Of a stretch of DNA of 64,000 nucleotides, positions 55,809 through 64,000 are shown one piece after another (the stretch's first letter is position 1; the number at the start of each line of letters is the position of its first letter). Source of the stretch: Ensifer sp. Root278 (lineage in GTDB: Bacteria; Pseudomonadota; Alphaproteobacteria; Rhizobiales; Rhizobiaceae); NCBI RefSeq assembly GCF_001429285.1, contig NZ_LMJJ01000012.1, positions 186,530 through 250,529 on the forward strand, written 5' to 3'. The notes beneath the pieces were generated by a model. That model was not told the DNA's origin and searched no databases. It saw only the letters and a list, made by a program, of their open reading frames with translations. The position numbers and the translations under genes are program-made.

Positions 55809-55876
55809 CAATTCTCCTGACGGGAAAGTAAGGGAGTGCGCATATTCTCGCCGCTAACAATTGCGGGAGAAAGCGT

Positions 55877-56404
55877 ATGCGCCTGTTGCTGATCACCACC
55901 GTCCTCGGGCTTGCCGCCGGCAACGCAGAGGCGTCGTCGATCGAGGCGCTCGCGTCGCGCACGACCGACAACGCCAGTGTCGCCACCGTCTCCTGCGCCG
56001 CGTGCCCGCCGCTGCAGTCGAAGAAGAAGGTGACCTATGTGGTACCCACGATCGCTGCGGGCGACGAAACGGTCGAGCTCAAGAAAATCAACGGCGAGAT
56101 GAAGATGGTGCGCACCGAAGCCTGGCTCGGTGGCTCCCCGGTCGTCTTTGTCAGCAAGCCTTCGCAGGAGATCATCAAGGCGGCTTCCGCCGACAGTGAT
56201 GCCTCCCCGACGGTCGTCGTCTCGACGAATGCGGACGACCAGAACCCGGTGGCGGACGACGCGAAGATGATCGCGATCGACCAGACCGCAAAGACCGCCG
56301 CGGTCACGCCGATCGGTGCCTCCATGGGCGGCTCAGTTGCACCGCCGACCGAAGACGGCTCACAGCAATTTGATCCGTCCACCCTCGAACTTCGGCTAGA
56401 CTGA
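55877..56404 (+). CDS. Small secreted protein of unknown function (HPE1-like)
   Basis: A 175-residue exported protein. The signal peptide is MRLLLITTVLGLAAGNAEAS. The mature part has a single CxxC pair (VSCAACPP near residue 38), a basic stretch QSKKKVTYVV, and an acidic, Ser/Ala-rich C-terminal half without obvious domains. It resembles rhizobial proteins annotated as plant virulence effector HPE1-like, but that label is weak and function is unknown. ATG follows GGGAGAAAGCGT. A terminator follows the gene. Confidence 0.75.
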   Translation: MRLLLITTVLGLAAGNAEASSIEALASRTTDNASVATVSCAACPPLQSKKKVTYVVPTIAAGDETVELKKINGEMKMVRTEAWLGGSPVVFVSKPSQEIIKAASADSDASPTVVVSTNADDQNPVADDAKMIAIDQTAKTAAVTPIGASMGGSVAPPTEDGSQQFDPSTLELRLD

Positions 56405-56484
56405 TCTCCTATCGGGAAAGTTCCCTGCCCCGCTCAGCTGTCCCCTGCATGCAAGGCTGACGGGCGTTTCGCTGCACAGCGAGA

Positions 56485-56522
56485 GATTGCGCCCCTGAGA
56501 GAAGCAGGGGCGCAATCTTTTA
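56485..56522. terminator. Intrinsic terminator between convergent genes
   Basis: GATTGCGCCCCTG (56485) pairs with CAGGGGCGCAATC (ending 56517) around AGAGAAG, with TTTTA after it. It ends the secreted-protein gene and abuts the stop of the convergent DUF523 gene. Confidence 0.88.
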
Positions 56523-57023
56523 TTATGGGCCTTCCAATCCTTCGATCCGCGCGACCAGCGCCTCGATCTGCCTGTCCGAATAGACTTCGATGCCATTGCC
56601 GGCGAGCAATGCTGCCGTCACACCCTCGCCCGGATGGCGAGCGCCGGAAAAGCTGCCGTCATAGACGAAGCCGGATCCGCAGGACGGGCTGCCATCAATC
56701 AGCAGCGCAAAACGACAGCCGGTTTCCTTCGCCAGCGAAAGCGCGTTTTCGGCGGCCCGCACGAAGTCTTCGGTCACGTCGCGGCCGGTGATCTCCACCA
56801 CCCTCGCCTCGCCTTCGAGCACATCCTTGCCGACGGCGCCTGAAGCAATTTCCGCTGGCGGGCGCGGCACCGGCATGCCGGCAGACATTTCCGGACAGAT
56901 GGTCACGAGACGGCCTTCGGCGCGCCAGCGATCGATCGCCGGATGAAGGAGCGGTTTCGACTGACCGTCATAACGGACGGCATGGCCCATGAGACAGGCG
57001 CTGACGAGGATCTTTGCGGGCAT
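56523..57023 (-). CDS. DUF523 family protein
   Basis: A 166-residue protein of the DUF523 family. The conserved parts are ILVSACLMGHAVRYDGQSKP near residues 5-24, CPEMSAGMPVPRPPAEI near 43, and LLIDGSPSCGSGFVYDGSFS near 107, which contains the conserved cysteines. The biochemical role is not established. It is convergent with the secreted-protein gene at its 3' end and separated from the cupin gene by a family A repeat on the other side. Confidence 0.9.
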   Translation of the reverse strand: MPAKILVSACLMGHAVRYDGQSKPLLHPAIDRWRAEGRLVTICPEMSAGMPVPRPPAEIASGAVGKDVLEGEARVVEITGRDVTEDFVRAAENALSLAKETGCRFALLIDGSPSCGSGFVYDGSFSGARHPGEGVTAALLAGNGIEVYSDRQIEALVARIEGLEGP

Positions 57024-57071
57024 ATGCCTTCCTACTCCGAGGCGGGATGGTCATCAAGCGCGATCCCGACC

Positions 57072-57130
57072 CTACAGCGCCGCGCTGCATGAATTCGTCC
57101 TCAAATCGAGGTCGATTTGAGACATGCAGT
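57072..57130. repeat. Interspersed repeat, family A copy 3 (internally deleted)
   Basis: Starts with CCTACAGCGCCGCGC as in the other copies, then jumps directly into the distal hairpin CTGCATGAATTCGTCCTCAA, pairing with TTGAGACATGCAG. About 45 bases, including the second half of the proximal hairpin, are missing relative to copies at 432 and 46526. Confidence 0.75.
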
Positions 57131-57145
57131 GAGCAGCCACGCGCG

Positions 57146-57526
57146 TCAGATCCAGCGATCGTTTTCCGCCGTGCGTTCGCCGCCCTCATGGCCGGTGTTG
57201 AGGGTGCCGCGCGGCTCGATCAGCAGCATCTTCACCTCGCGCTCCGCATAGGGCTTGTGCTCGACGCCCTTCGGCACGACGTACATCTCTCCTGGCCCAA
57301 GCGTCACCGACCCGTCGTGGAAATCGATGCGCAGTGTACCTTCAAGCACGATGAACGCCTCGTCGGTATCCTTGTGATCATGCCAGATGAAGTCGCCCTC
57401 GATACGCACGATCTTGAACTGATAATCATTGAGTTCGGCAATGACGCGCGGCTGCCACTGATCCCTGAAGAGCGAGAGTTTTTCGGCGAAATTGATCGGC
57501 TTGTGGGTCCTCGTCGCGGTATCCAT
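57146..57526 (-). CDS. Single-domain cupin protein
   Basis: A 126-residue cupin. The metal-binding motif is WHDHKDTDEAFIVLEGTLRI near residues 50-69 (H-x-H and Glu), and the second motif is LGPGEMYVVPKGVEHKPYAE near 78. Function is not evident; small cupins of this type are often sugar-binding, dioxygenase-like or regulatory. ATG at 57526 is preceded by GGAGACAG. Confidence 0.85.
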   Translation of the reverse strand: MDTATRTHKPINFAEKLSLFRDQWQPRVIAELNDYQFKIVRIEGDFIWHDHKDTDEAFIVLEGTLRIDFHDGSVTLGPGEMYVVPKGVEHKPYAEREVKMLLIEPRGTLNTGHEGGERTAENDRWI

Positions 57527-57644
57527 CGGCTGTCTCCATCTGCGTGATGGAGACAGGTTATAGGTCGCCTCACGGCGACCCGCTTGAACGTTTGTGCGGG
57601 AGCAACAGCGGATGCTTCCGGAGCCGGCAGCCGACCTTTTCGCC

Positions 57645-59810
57645 TTAGCCTGCGATCTTGGAGAAGTCCGCGACAGTGCCGGTTGCCGAACGGATCAGGC
57701 CAAGCAGCGCCAGCCGGTTCGCTCGGATCGCGGCATCGTCATCATTGACCAGCACGTCGTTGAAGAACTGATCGACCGGCTCGCGCAGCCTTGCCAGCGC
57801 TTCCATCGCCGAACGGAAGTCTTCCTTGGCGATCGCGTTGCGCGCTTCGCCCGAACCGGTTTCGACCGCCTGGTGCAGCGCCTTTTCGGCATCGAGACGA
57901 AAGAGGCCGGCATCGACGGCGTCGGCGACAGTCGTTCCCTTCTTCTCTTCGGCCGCGAGAATCTGCGTTGCACGCTTGGTGCCGGCCAGGAGGTTGCGGC
58001 CTTCCTCGTCGGTGATGAAGGCCGTCAGCGCCTCGACGCGGCGGGCAATCATCAGTAGGTCGTCCGAATCCGACGTCAGAACCGCGTCGATCAGGTCGTG
58101 ACGGGCGCCGAGATCGCGCAGATAGACCTTGAGCCGGTCATGGAAGAAGGAGAGCAGATCGGCGGAAACGTCGCCTGCAAGCGCCGGCTTCTGTGCTCGG
58201 AGAGCAACGAGCGCGGCTTCGAAGGCCGGGAGCAACGCCAGGCGCGCCTTGCCTTCCAGGATCAGGCGGATAACGCCGAGTGCCGCGCGGCGCAGCGCAT
58301 AAGGGTCCTTCGAGCCGGTCGGCTTTTCGTCGATCGCCCAGAAGCCGACGAGCGTGTCGAGCTTGTCGGCAAGCGCGACGGTCACCGCCACCGGATCGGT
58401 CGGCACGCGATCGGACGGGCCCTGAGGCTTGTAGTGATCCTCGAGCGCATCGGCGACCGACTGCTCTTCGCCTTGAAGCAGCGCGTATTTGTGACCCATG
58501 ATGCCCTGAAGCTCGGGGAATTCACCGACCGCTTCGGTGCGCAGGTCCGCCTTGGCGAGCACCACGGCGCGGTCGACGAGCTTCTGATCCGCGCCGATCA
58601 CCTTGGCGAGTTCAGCGGCCAGCGCCCGGATGCGGGCGACGCGTTCGCCCTGCGTGCCGAGCTTGGCGTGGAAGGTGACGTTCAGCGCGTCGAGCTTGGC
58701 CATGCGCTGGTCGAGCGGCTTCTTGAGATCGAGAGCGAACTTTTCCGCGGACGCTTCCAGCGTTTCGAGATCCGGCAGGTTGCCCTGGTCGCGGTGCCAG
58801 AAATGGGCGGCGTCCGAAAGGCGGGCGCGCACGACCTTGCCGTTGCCGTGCACGATCTCTTTACCGCCGTCCTTCGCCTCGATGTTCGAAACGAGGATGA
58901 ACTTGTTGGAGAGCGTTTCGGCGCTAGGTGCGCGGGTGACGAAGCACTTCTGGTTGGTCTTGATGGTCAGACGGATGATTTCCGAGGGAATTTCGAGATA
59001 GGCATCCTCGAAGCTGCCCATCAGCACCTGCGGCCATTCGACGAGGCCGGAGACCTCTTCCAGGAGACCCTCGTCCTCGACGAGTTCCAGCCCGTTGGCG
59101 AAAGCGACGTTACGCGCATCGGCAAGGATCATTTCCTTGCGGCGCTCGCCATCGAGAACGACCTTCGCCTTTTCGAGCTTCTCAGCGTAGTCGGCAAAGC
59201 GCCGAACCGTAATCGCCTCAGGCGCGTGGAAACGGTGCCCATAGGTAACGTTCGAGGCGACGATGCCGTCGACTTCAAACGGGATCACATGGGTTTCCTC
59301 GGTTTCCGAGCCGAAGGTGCAGACGATCGACTGCAGCGGGCGGACCCAGCGAAGCGCACCGGGCTTTGCCGACGCCGCGCCGGAGCGCATCGGCTTCGGC
59401 CAGGGGAAATTGCGGATGATGCCGGGCATCGCCTCGGCGATGATCTCTTCGGCCGGACGGCCCGGCTTGACGATGTGAGCGACATAGAAATCGCCCTTCT
59501 TCGGATCGCTGTGGACATGCGCCTCGCTGATCGAGGAGAGACCGGCGCCACGCAGGAAGCCTTCGATCGCCTTCTCGTTGGCGTCGGTGCGAGGGCCCTT
59601 GCGCTCTTCGCGAATATCGGCGGAGCGGGCGTTGAGGCCACGGATATCGAGCGTCAGCCGGCGCGGCGTCCAGTATTCGCGCGCACCCTCATAGGTCAGG
59701 CCCGCCTCGACCAGGGCATCGGTCAGCAGCTTCTTGAGGTCGCCGGCCGCCTTGCGCTGCAGGCGGGCAGGAATTTCCTCGGAGCGGAGTTCGATAAGAA
59801 GATCGGGCAT
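57645..59810 (-). CDS. glyS: Glycine-tRNA ligase beta subunit
   Basis: The large subunit of the alpha2-beta2 bacterial glycyl-tRNA synthetase, contributing tRNA recognition. At 721 residues it is full length. The N-terminus [20 protein letters not shown] is a clear family mark; [12 protein letters not shown] and [20 protein letters not shown] follow. The C-terminal part has the helical anticodon-binding region. The frame is open to 59855, but ATG at 59810 gives the family start. The alpha subunit glyQ is not in this window; in rhizobia it is usually close by, so it may lie beyond the edge or be separated by the inserted genes. Confidence 0.96.
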   Translation of the reverse strand: MPDLLIELRSEEIPARLQRKAAGDLKKLLTDALVEAGLTYEGAREYWTPRRLTLDIRGLNARSADIREERKGPRTDANEKAIEGFLRGAGLSSISEAHVHSDPKKGDFYVAHIVKPGRPAEEIIAEAMPGIIRNFPWPKPMRSGAASAKPGALRWVRPLQSIVCTFGSETEETHVIPFEVDGIVASNVTYGHRFHAPEAITVRRFADYAEKLEKAKVVLDGERRKEMILADARNVAFANGLELVEDEGLLEEVSGLVEWPQVLMGSFEDAYLEIPSEIIRLTIKTNQKCFVTRAPSAETLSNKFILVSNIEAKDGGKEIVHGNGKVVRARLSDAAHFWHRDQGNLPDLETLEASAEKFALDLKKPLDQRMAKLDALNVTFHAKLGTQGERVARIRALAAELAKVIGADQKLVDRAVVLAKADLRTEAVGEFPELQGIMGHKYALLQGEEQSVADALEDHYKPQGPSDRVPTDPVAVTVALADKLDTLVGFWAIDEKPTGSKDPYALRRAALGVIRLILEGKARLALLPAFEAALVALRAQKPALAGDVSADLLSFFHDRLKVYLRDLGARHDLIDAVLTSDSDDLLMIARRVEALTAFITDEEGRNLLAGTKRATQILAAEEKKGTTVADAVDAGLFRLDAEKALHQAVETGSGEARNAIAKEDFRSAMEALARLREPVDQFFNDVLVNDDDAAIRANRLALLGLIRSATGTVADFSKIAG

Positions 59811-59921
59811 GGGAGCGACTTTTTCTGTTCCTGACGGTTGCGGCGGACTTAGCAATCTCTGGCAAGAATGTCACCAAGCCCGTCGATGAATTTGGCGGGA
59901 TGCCTGCGTTTGGGGCCGGTT

Positions 59922-61871
59922 TCACCAGCCGCCACCGCCGCCACCGCCGCCACCGCCACCGGAGAAGCCGCCGCCGGTCGAAAAGCCTGACGATGACGAT
60001 TTGGGCGGGGGTGGCAGGGACGAGGTTATCGTGTCGGCCATCGAACCGGCAAATCCGCCGATACGGTCGCCGAAGGTGCTCGAGCCGAAGCCGTCGCCGT
60101 GATACCAGCTCGGTTGATAGGCGACCGCCGCCGCCGCTCCCGCCGCGGCGGCGAGCAGCCATCGATCGAAGGTCTCTGTCCACGGTTTCTCGACGCCGAG
60201 CGCTACCGCATAGGGCAGAAGCGTCTCGAAATGCCGGGGCGACATTTCAGGCGCGCCCTGCATGTTCATCCGGTCCTTTTCGGCGAGCGTCATGTACTGC
60301 CTAAGCCCGTCGATACCATCCATCATCCGCGTGCCGAGCGGCGTCGGCGCACCCATCAGGAAGAAGAACAACACGTTGACGAGGACGATGGCGCCGATCA
60401 CGAACAACAGCGGCAACTCATCGGTTTCGGCTGCCGAGTAGAAGACGGCTGCGAGGATCGCCGAGAAGATCGTGAAGGCCACGAAGCCGATGAAGGCGAC
60501 CACCACGATCGACATGATCCGGCTCATCAGGCTCTTCTCACGGCGCAGCGACTTGCCGAATGAGACGGCGAGGATCGACACGAAGAAGGCGATGAAGACG
60601 GGAACGATTACCAGCGGCAGGCTGTCTTCGCTGAGATCGCCGAAGAGGAAGACCGCCGCGACCGCCAGGACCGACAGGACGACCCCGGCGACGATGTAGC
60701 CGCTGTTTGCCAGGTAGTACTTGCCGCGATGCTCGCGCTCCATGGCATTGCGAAAATCCGCACCGGTCGCCTGCACTCGTGTGCCATGAGCGCGATCGAT
60801 CGTGAGCGTGCCGCCGGCCGCATTGACCGCCTTCATGACGGCCGCTTCGCCGGTCGGCAGTTTTTCGTTGCTTCCCTTGCCGGTGGCGGCGATGACGATG
60901 GCGTTCTTGAGATCTTCGAGAACCACGTGGCCCTTGACCGCGAGGTTGAGTGCTGCCGCCGACAGTGCGGTCCAGCCTTCGCCGGAAAAACCCTTGTTGT
61001 CGATGTAGTTGACCAGCGCCGGCGAGATGCCTTCCGGCGGATCCCAGCGCGGCACCATGACGCCGCGGTCCGGGTCACGCCCGACCCGCAACCAGGCCTG
61101 GCTGTAATAGATGAGGACGAGGACGAGCCCGGCACCGGCGATGACAAGCGCGAGGTGGTCACGCAGCCACCAGGCGTTCTCCTGGCTGGAGGACGGCCTG
61201 ATGATGCTGCCCTTCGGCATCTTGATGGCGATCGTCAGCCCTTCGCGCGGATCGAGACGGCGGGTGGTGGCGAAAAAGATCTCGCTGCCGTCCCGCGAGC
61301 CTCGGGCGTCCTTGCCGGTCGCGCCGTAGCCGCCGGTGAAGAAATCGAGTGCTTCCACCCTAACGCCTTCCGGCAGGGTCACCGTGGCGCTCGCCTCGTC
61401 GATCGGGAAGTCCCACTCCGTGCCGGTCACGTTCCAGTAGAGTTCGTCGTGATCGTCGAAGAAACGGATCTGCCGGCCGGTCTCGTAGGTGAACTGGAAG
61501 GTATGCTCACCCGGGTCCAGAAACACCTCGGCAGAACCGGTGTAGATGCGGACGCCGCCGCTGATCGACTCCGTGCGGTAGGGCTCCTCCTCGCCATCGC
61601 GCTCGACCGATAGCAGCTCGAAGTCGACCTTGCTGCGCTTGCCCTTCGCATCGGTGAAGGTCAAAGGCAGGTCGCGATAGATGCCGCGGCGGATCTTGTT
61701 GCCCTCGACCGTCGCCGTGATCGTCTCCGTCACGGTCATCGTGCCGTCCTTGGCGAGGTCGATGACGGAGCGATAGGCGGAGAAGACCTCCTCCGCCCGC
61801 CCGATGCCCGCCGTCGCCAGCAAAAGAACCAGAATGGCGAATGCGGCAGCGAGACGGGCCATGCGGATCAA
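59922..61871 (-). CDS. DUF2207 domain membrane protein
   Basis: A 649-residue membrane protein. Signal-anchor near residues 5-25, then the extracytoplasmic DUF2207 domain ([20 protein letters not shown] and [12 protein letters not shown]), a membrane helix near 235-255, and later two or more helices near 395-510. The C-terminus ends in a poly-glycine tail ([13 protein letters not shown]). Function unknown. Such proteins are commonly linked to lemA; here aroA lies between them. The start is TTG at 61871 by ribosome site (GGAAGAAAG), with ATG at 61862 as an alternative. Confidence 0.85.
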   Translation of the reverse strand: MIRMARLAAAFAILVLLLATAGIGRAEEVFSAYRSVIDLAKDGTMTVTETITATVEGNKIRRGIYRDLPLTFTDAKGKRSKVDFELLSVERDGEEEPYRTESISGGVRIYTGSAEVFLDPGEHTFQFTYETGRQIRFFDDHDELYWNVTGTEWDFPIDEASATVTLPEGVRVEALDFFTGGYGATGKDARGSRDGSEIFFATTRRLDPREGLTIAIKMPKGSIIRPSSSQENAWWLRDHLALVIAGAGLVLVLIYYSQAWLRVGRDPDRGVMVPRWDPPEGISPALVNYIDNKGFSGEGWTALSAAALNLAVKGHVVLEDLKNAIVIAATGKGSNEKLPTGEAAVMKAVNAAGGTLTIDRAHGTRVQATGADFRNAMEREHRGKYYLANSGYIVAGVVLSVLAVAAVFLFGDLSEDSLPLVIVPVFIAFFVSILAVSFGKSLRREKSLMSRIMSIVVVAFIGFVAFTIFSAILAAVFYSAAETDELPLLFVIGAIVLVNVLFFFLMGAPTPLGTRMMDGIDGLRQYMTLAEKDRMNMQGAPEMSPRHFETLLPYAVALGVEKPWTETFDRWLLAAAAGAAAAVAYQPSWYHGDGFGSSTFGDRIGGFAGSMADTITSSLPPPPKSSSSGFSTGGGFSGGGGGGGGGGGW

Positions 61872-61933
61872 GCTTTCTTCCGGTTGAGGGTCAAGTTCCG
61901 GTTGGGGGTCAAGGCGCGGCGATTTGATAAGTT

Positions 61934-61983
61934 AGAGCGGGATGCGGGCGGAAAACCGCATACACTTTTCCTCATCCGCTCTC
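61934..61983. repeat. Short interspersed repeat, family B copy 3
   Basis: AGAGCGGGATGCGGGCGGAA, then AACCGCATACACTTTTCCTC and ATCCGCTCT. The outer AGAGCGG..CCGCTCT and inner TGCGG..CCGCA pair, giving nested hairpins. It sits between DUF2207 and the aroA-like gene and touches the latter's stop. Confidence 0.7.
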
Positions 61984-61985
61984 GA

Positions 61986-63257
61986 TCACGGCCGGTCGCC
62001 GGTGAATTCGACGCCGAGGGATGCGAGCGCGTCCCAATAGGCCGGATAGGTCTTGGCGACGCAGCCAGGGTCCTCGATGGTGATGCCGCGGATCTTCAGG
62101 CCGGCAAGCGCGAAGCTCATGGCGATGCGATGATCGGCAAAGGTGTCGATCGATGCCGGCAGGGTCTGGCCGGCAAGACCCGGGTCGGACGAGACGATGA
62201 GGTCGTCGCCTTCCTCATGCGCAAGACCCGGCCGGATCGCTGTCAGGCCCAGCGACAGCGCGCGCACGCGGTCGCATTCCTTGACGCGCAGATTGGCGAG
62301 ACCGACGAAGCGTACCGGCGTGTTGTTGAAGGCGGCGAGCACCGCAATCGTCGGGATCGCGTCTTGCATCTGCGAACCGTCGATGACAGCAGGCAGGTTC
62401 GGGAAGCTTGAGATCACTGCATGAGCGCGCGCATCTGGCTGGGAGAAGGCTGTTGCCGGGACGCCGAGATCGATGGCGCCGCCGGTCAGCACTTCCGCCG
62501 CCCAGAGATAGGTTGCAGCCGACGCGTCAGGCTCGATGACATAGTCCGCCGCACGATAGCCGGTCGGGGCGACCTGCCAGACGGACGGGCTCACCTGCTC
62601 GACTTCGGCCCCGAAGGCGCGCATGGCGGCAACCGTCAGGTCGATGTAACCACGCGCGCCGATCTCGTCGCCGGCAAGCTCGATGCTGACAGGCCCCTTG
62701 GCGCCCGGAGCCGCCATCAGCAAGGCAGAGACATACTGGCTGGAAAGGCCGGCATCGATGACGACGCGGCCGGCCGGAAAGCCGCCGGTGCCCTTGACGG
62801 TGACCGGCGGGCAGCCGGTCTCGGAGGTAACCTCGACGCCGAGGGCGCCGAGTGCTTCGACCAGCGGCTTGATCGGGCGCTTGCGCATATGCTGGTCGCC
62901 GTCGACGACGACTGTGCCATCGACGAGAGCGGCCGCCGCCGTCAGGAAGCGCGTCGCCGTTCCGGCATTGCCGAGGAACAGCGGTGCAGCCGGCGGGAGC
63001 AGCTTGCCCGTGCTGGTCACGACGAATGTGGTTTCATCCGGCTCGCTGACCTCGACACCCATCGCCCTGAGTGCATCCGCCATGTAGCGGGTGTCGTCGC
63101 TCTTCAAGGCACCCGTCAATCGGCTCGTGCCTTTCGCAAGGCCGGCCAGCAAAAGCGCGCGGTTGGTGATCGACTTCGAGCCCGGCGGGCGCACATGGCC
63201 GCGAAGCGGATGGTCGGTCGGCAGGATGGTCAGCTTCTTCATGGTATCGGTGGTCAT
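61986..63257 (-). CDS. 3-phosphoshikimate 1-carboxyvinyltransferase, class I-like second copy
   Basis: An EPSP synthase of 423 residues. RPPGSKSITNRALLLAGLA (shikimate-phosphate lysine and serine) near residue 23, LFLGNAGTATRFLTAAAAL near 95, and SLGVEFTGDR at the end are clear. Its sequence is of the class I type (GNAGTA, TGCPPVTVKGTGG, SSQYVSALLMAAP), unlike the class II Rhizobiaceae AroA with GNAATG. It is therefore probably a second paralogue; the housekeeping copy is expected elsewhere near cmk. At the position of E. coli Pro101 it has Phe. ATG at 63257 was chosen; ATG at 63242 is possible. Confidence 0.88.
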   Translation of the reverse strand: MTTDTMKKLTILPTDHPLRGHVRPPGSKSITNRALLLAGLAKGTSRLTGALKSDDTRYMADALRAMGVEVSEPDETTFVVTSTGKLLPPAAPLFLGNAGTATRFLTAAAALVDGTVVVDGDQHMRKRPIKPLVEALGALGVEVTSETGCPPVTVKGTGGFPAGRVVIDAGLSSQYVSALLMAAPGAKGPVSIELAGDEIGARGYIDLTVAAMRAFGAEVEQVSPSVWQVAPTGYRAADYVIEPDASAATYLWAAEVLTGGAIDLGVPATAFSQPDARAHAVISSFPNLPAVIDGSQMQDAIPTIAVLAAFNNTPVRFVGLANLRVKECDRVRALSLGLTAIRPGLAHEEGDDLIVSSDPGLAGQTLPASIDTFADHRIAMSFALAGLKIRGITIEDPGCVAKTYPAYWDALASLGVEFTGDRP

Positions 63258-63343
63258 CGAATAGGTCTCTTGATGCGAATGAGCTGCGGCGGGAGCCCGC
63301 GGCCGGGATGTTCGTGGCGATCGGAACCGCGGATGGGAAAAGC

Positions 63344-63892
63344 TCAGAACTTGACCTGCGGCACCGCGCGATCGGCTTCGTTGGTGATCTCGAAATAGCC
63401 GGCTTTGACGAAACGGAAGGCGTTGGCGATCAGGTTCGACGGGAAGCTCTCGACCTTGACGTTGAGATCGCGGGCAGCGCCGTTGTAATAGCGGCGCGAC
63501 ATCTGGATCTCGCCCTCGATCGTCTCCAGTGAGCGCTGCAGTTCGGCGAAATTCTCGTTGGCCTTCAGATCCGGATAGGCTTCGGCAAGCGCGAACAGCT
63601 TGCCGAGCGCCTGGGACAGCGCGCCTTCGGCCTGCGCTCGCCCCTCGACATCGCCTGCAGGCACCGCTTGCGCCCGGTTGCGCATGGCGATCACCTCTTC
63701 GAGAGTCGACTTCTCGTGCGCCGCGTAGCCCTTCACGGTTTCGATCAGGTTGGGGATGAGATCGGCACGACGCTTCAACTGCACATCGATGCCGGACCAG
63801 GCCTCCTCGGCGATCTGCCGCGCCTTGACGAGACCGTTATAGACGAAAACCAGATACAGGATCACGACGACGGCGATTGCCAGACCGATCAT
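63344..63892 (-). CDS. LemA family protein
   Basis: A 182-residue protein anchored by one N-terminal helix (GLAIAVVVILYLVFVYNGLV), with the helical LemA domain outside. The family pattern AWSGIDVQLKRRADLIPNLI, then ETVKGYAAHEKSTLEEV, is clear. LemA is found widely in bacteria and its function is uncertain; it is often next to a DUF2207 or HtpX-type gene. It lies upstream of the aroA-like gene on the same strand. Confidence 0.92.
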   Translation of the reverse strand: MIGLAIAVVVILYLVFVYNGLVKARQIAEEAWSGIDVQLKRRADLIPNLIETVKGYAAHEKSTLEEVIAMRNRAQAVPAGDVEGRAQAEGALSQALGKLFALAEAYPDLKANENFAELQRSLETIEGEIQMSRRYYNGAARDLNVKVESFPSNLIANAFRFVKAGYFEITNEADRAVPQVKF

Positions 63893-63958
63893 AGGGTGCC
63901 CTCCAAAATTGCCCGGCCGAGATTAGCACCGGCTTTCAAGCTGCAAAGGCCTTTCTAC

Positions 63959-64000
63959 CGCAATTGCGCGGAGAAACGCACTCCTCCCCAACTGTCGCTT
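63959..64000. repeat. Possible truncated family B repeat at the window edge
   Basis: CGCAATTGCGCGGAGAAACG shares the GCAATTGC end and the GGA..AAACG centre with copies at 19943 and 5496, but the element is cut by the window end. Confidence 0.3.

Noticed and set aside
58098-59834. Plus-strand reading frame of 578 codons opposite glyS
   Set aside because: It is antisense to a full-length glycyl-tRNA synthetase subunit and is an Arg/Asp-rich shadow product.
1-64000. tRNA, rRNA, CRISPR, prophage or insertion sequence
   Set aside because: No transposase, integrase, phage or cas-like protein was seen, no regular spaced repeats, and no recognisable tRNA cloverleaf; a covariance scan was not possible here.

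Overview
The window is ordinary-looking chromosome of a fast-growing rhizobium, most likely Ensifer/Sinorhizobium. The evidence is high GC with strong GC3 bias, many proteins of Rhizobiaceae type (BA14K, DUF6101, DUF1217, RT0821-type surface lipoprotein, bioMNY, an NspS/MbaA pair), an McpU-like chemoreceptor, and short palindromic intergenic repeats typical of these genomes. No rRNA, tRNA, CRISPR array, insertion sequence or prophage was recognised. Almost all of the sequence is protein-coding.

Layout. 1-9.8 kb: ribB (cut by the window edge), aroC, a CHASE-PAS-PAS-GGDEF-EAL c-di-GMP protein, a small secreted DUF1344 protein, a histidine phosphatase, fabI, a DnaJ-type chaperone, a surface lipoprotein and pdxH. 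9.8-15.2 kb: a polysaccharide deacetylase, a SPOR-tailed D,D-carboxypeptidase, tldD followed by an apparently frameshifted small gene, and a YcaQ-type DNA glycosylase. 15.3-21.4 kb: the biotin transporter bioMNY running into an acyl-CoA ligase and an atypical thiolase, then a thioesterase and an MDR oxidoreductase. 21.4-28.1 kb: histone-deacetylase-like protein, xseB, pirin, dxs, tlyA and an RNA m5U methyltransferase. 28.2-36.5 kb: an amino-acid-type chemoreceptor, a crotonase/acyl-CoA dehydrogenase pair, a CorA-type transporter, a BA14K protein and a GH25 lysozyme-like protein.

36.5-39.2 kb holds the most striking feature: a gbcAB-type Rieske oxygenase and reductase pair (betaine N-demethylation) preceded on the same strand by a cobalamin riboswitch. 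The leader contains a segment complementary to the start-codon ribosome binding site and another complementary to the riboswitch core. 39.5-48.5 kb: a rhizobial hypothetical protein, a Sua5-type tRNA t6A enzyme, a flavin 2-hydroxyacid dehydrogenase, an 824-residue DUF1217 repeat protein, small proteins, ubiA and a MipA/OmpV porin. 48.7-54.4 kb: an AraC regulator divergent from an Fsr-type efflux pump, then a polyamine-binding protein overlapping a membrane GGDEF-EAL protein (NspS-MbaA architecture). 54.5-64 kb: purD, a small secreted protein, DUF523, a cupin, glyS, DUF2207, a class I-like second EPSP synthase and lemA.

Regulatory structure includes several intrinsic terminators, a possible promoter for bioMNY, two perfect palindromes upstream of the chemoreceptor, a palindrome upstream of the acyl-CoA dehydrogenase, and two families of short interspersed palindromic repeats, one of which supplies the stop codon and last codons of aroC.
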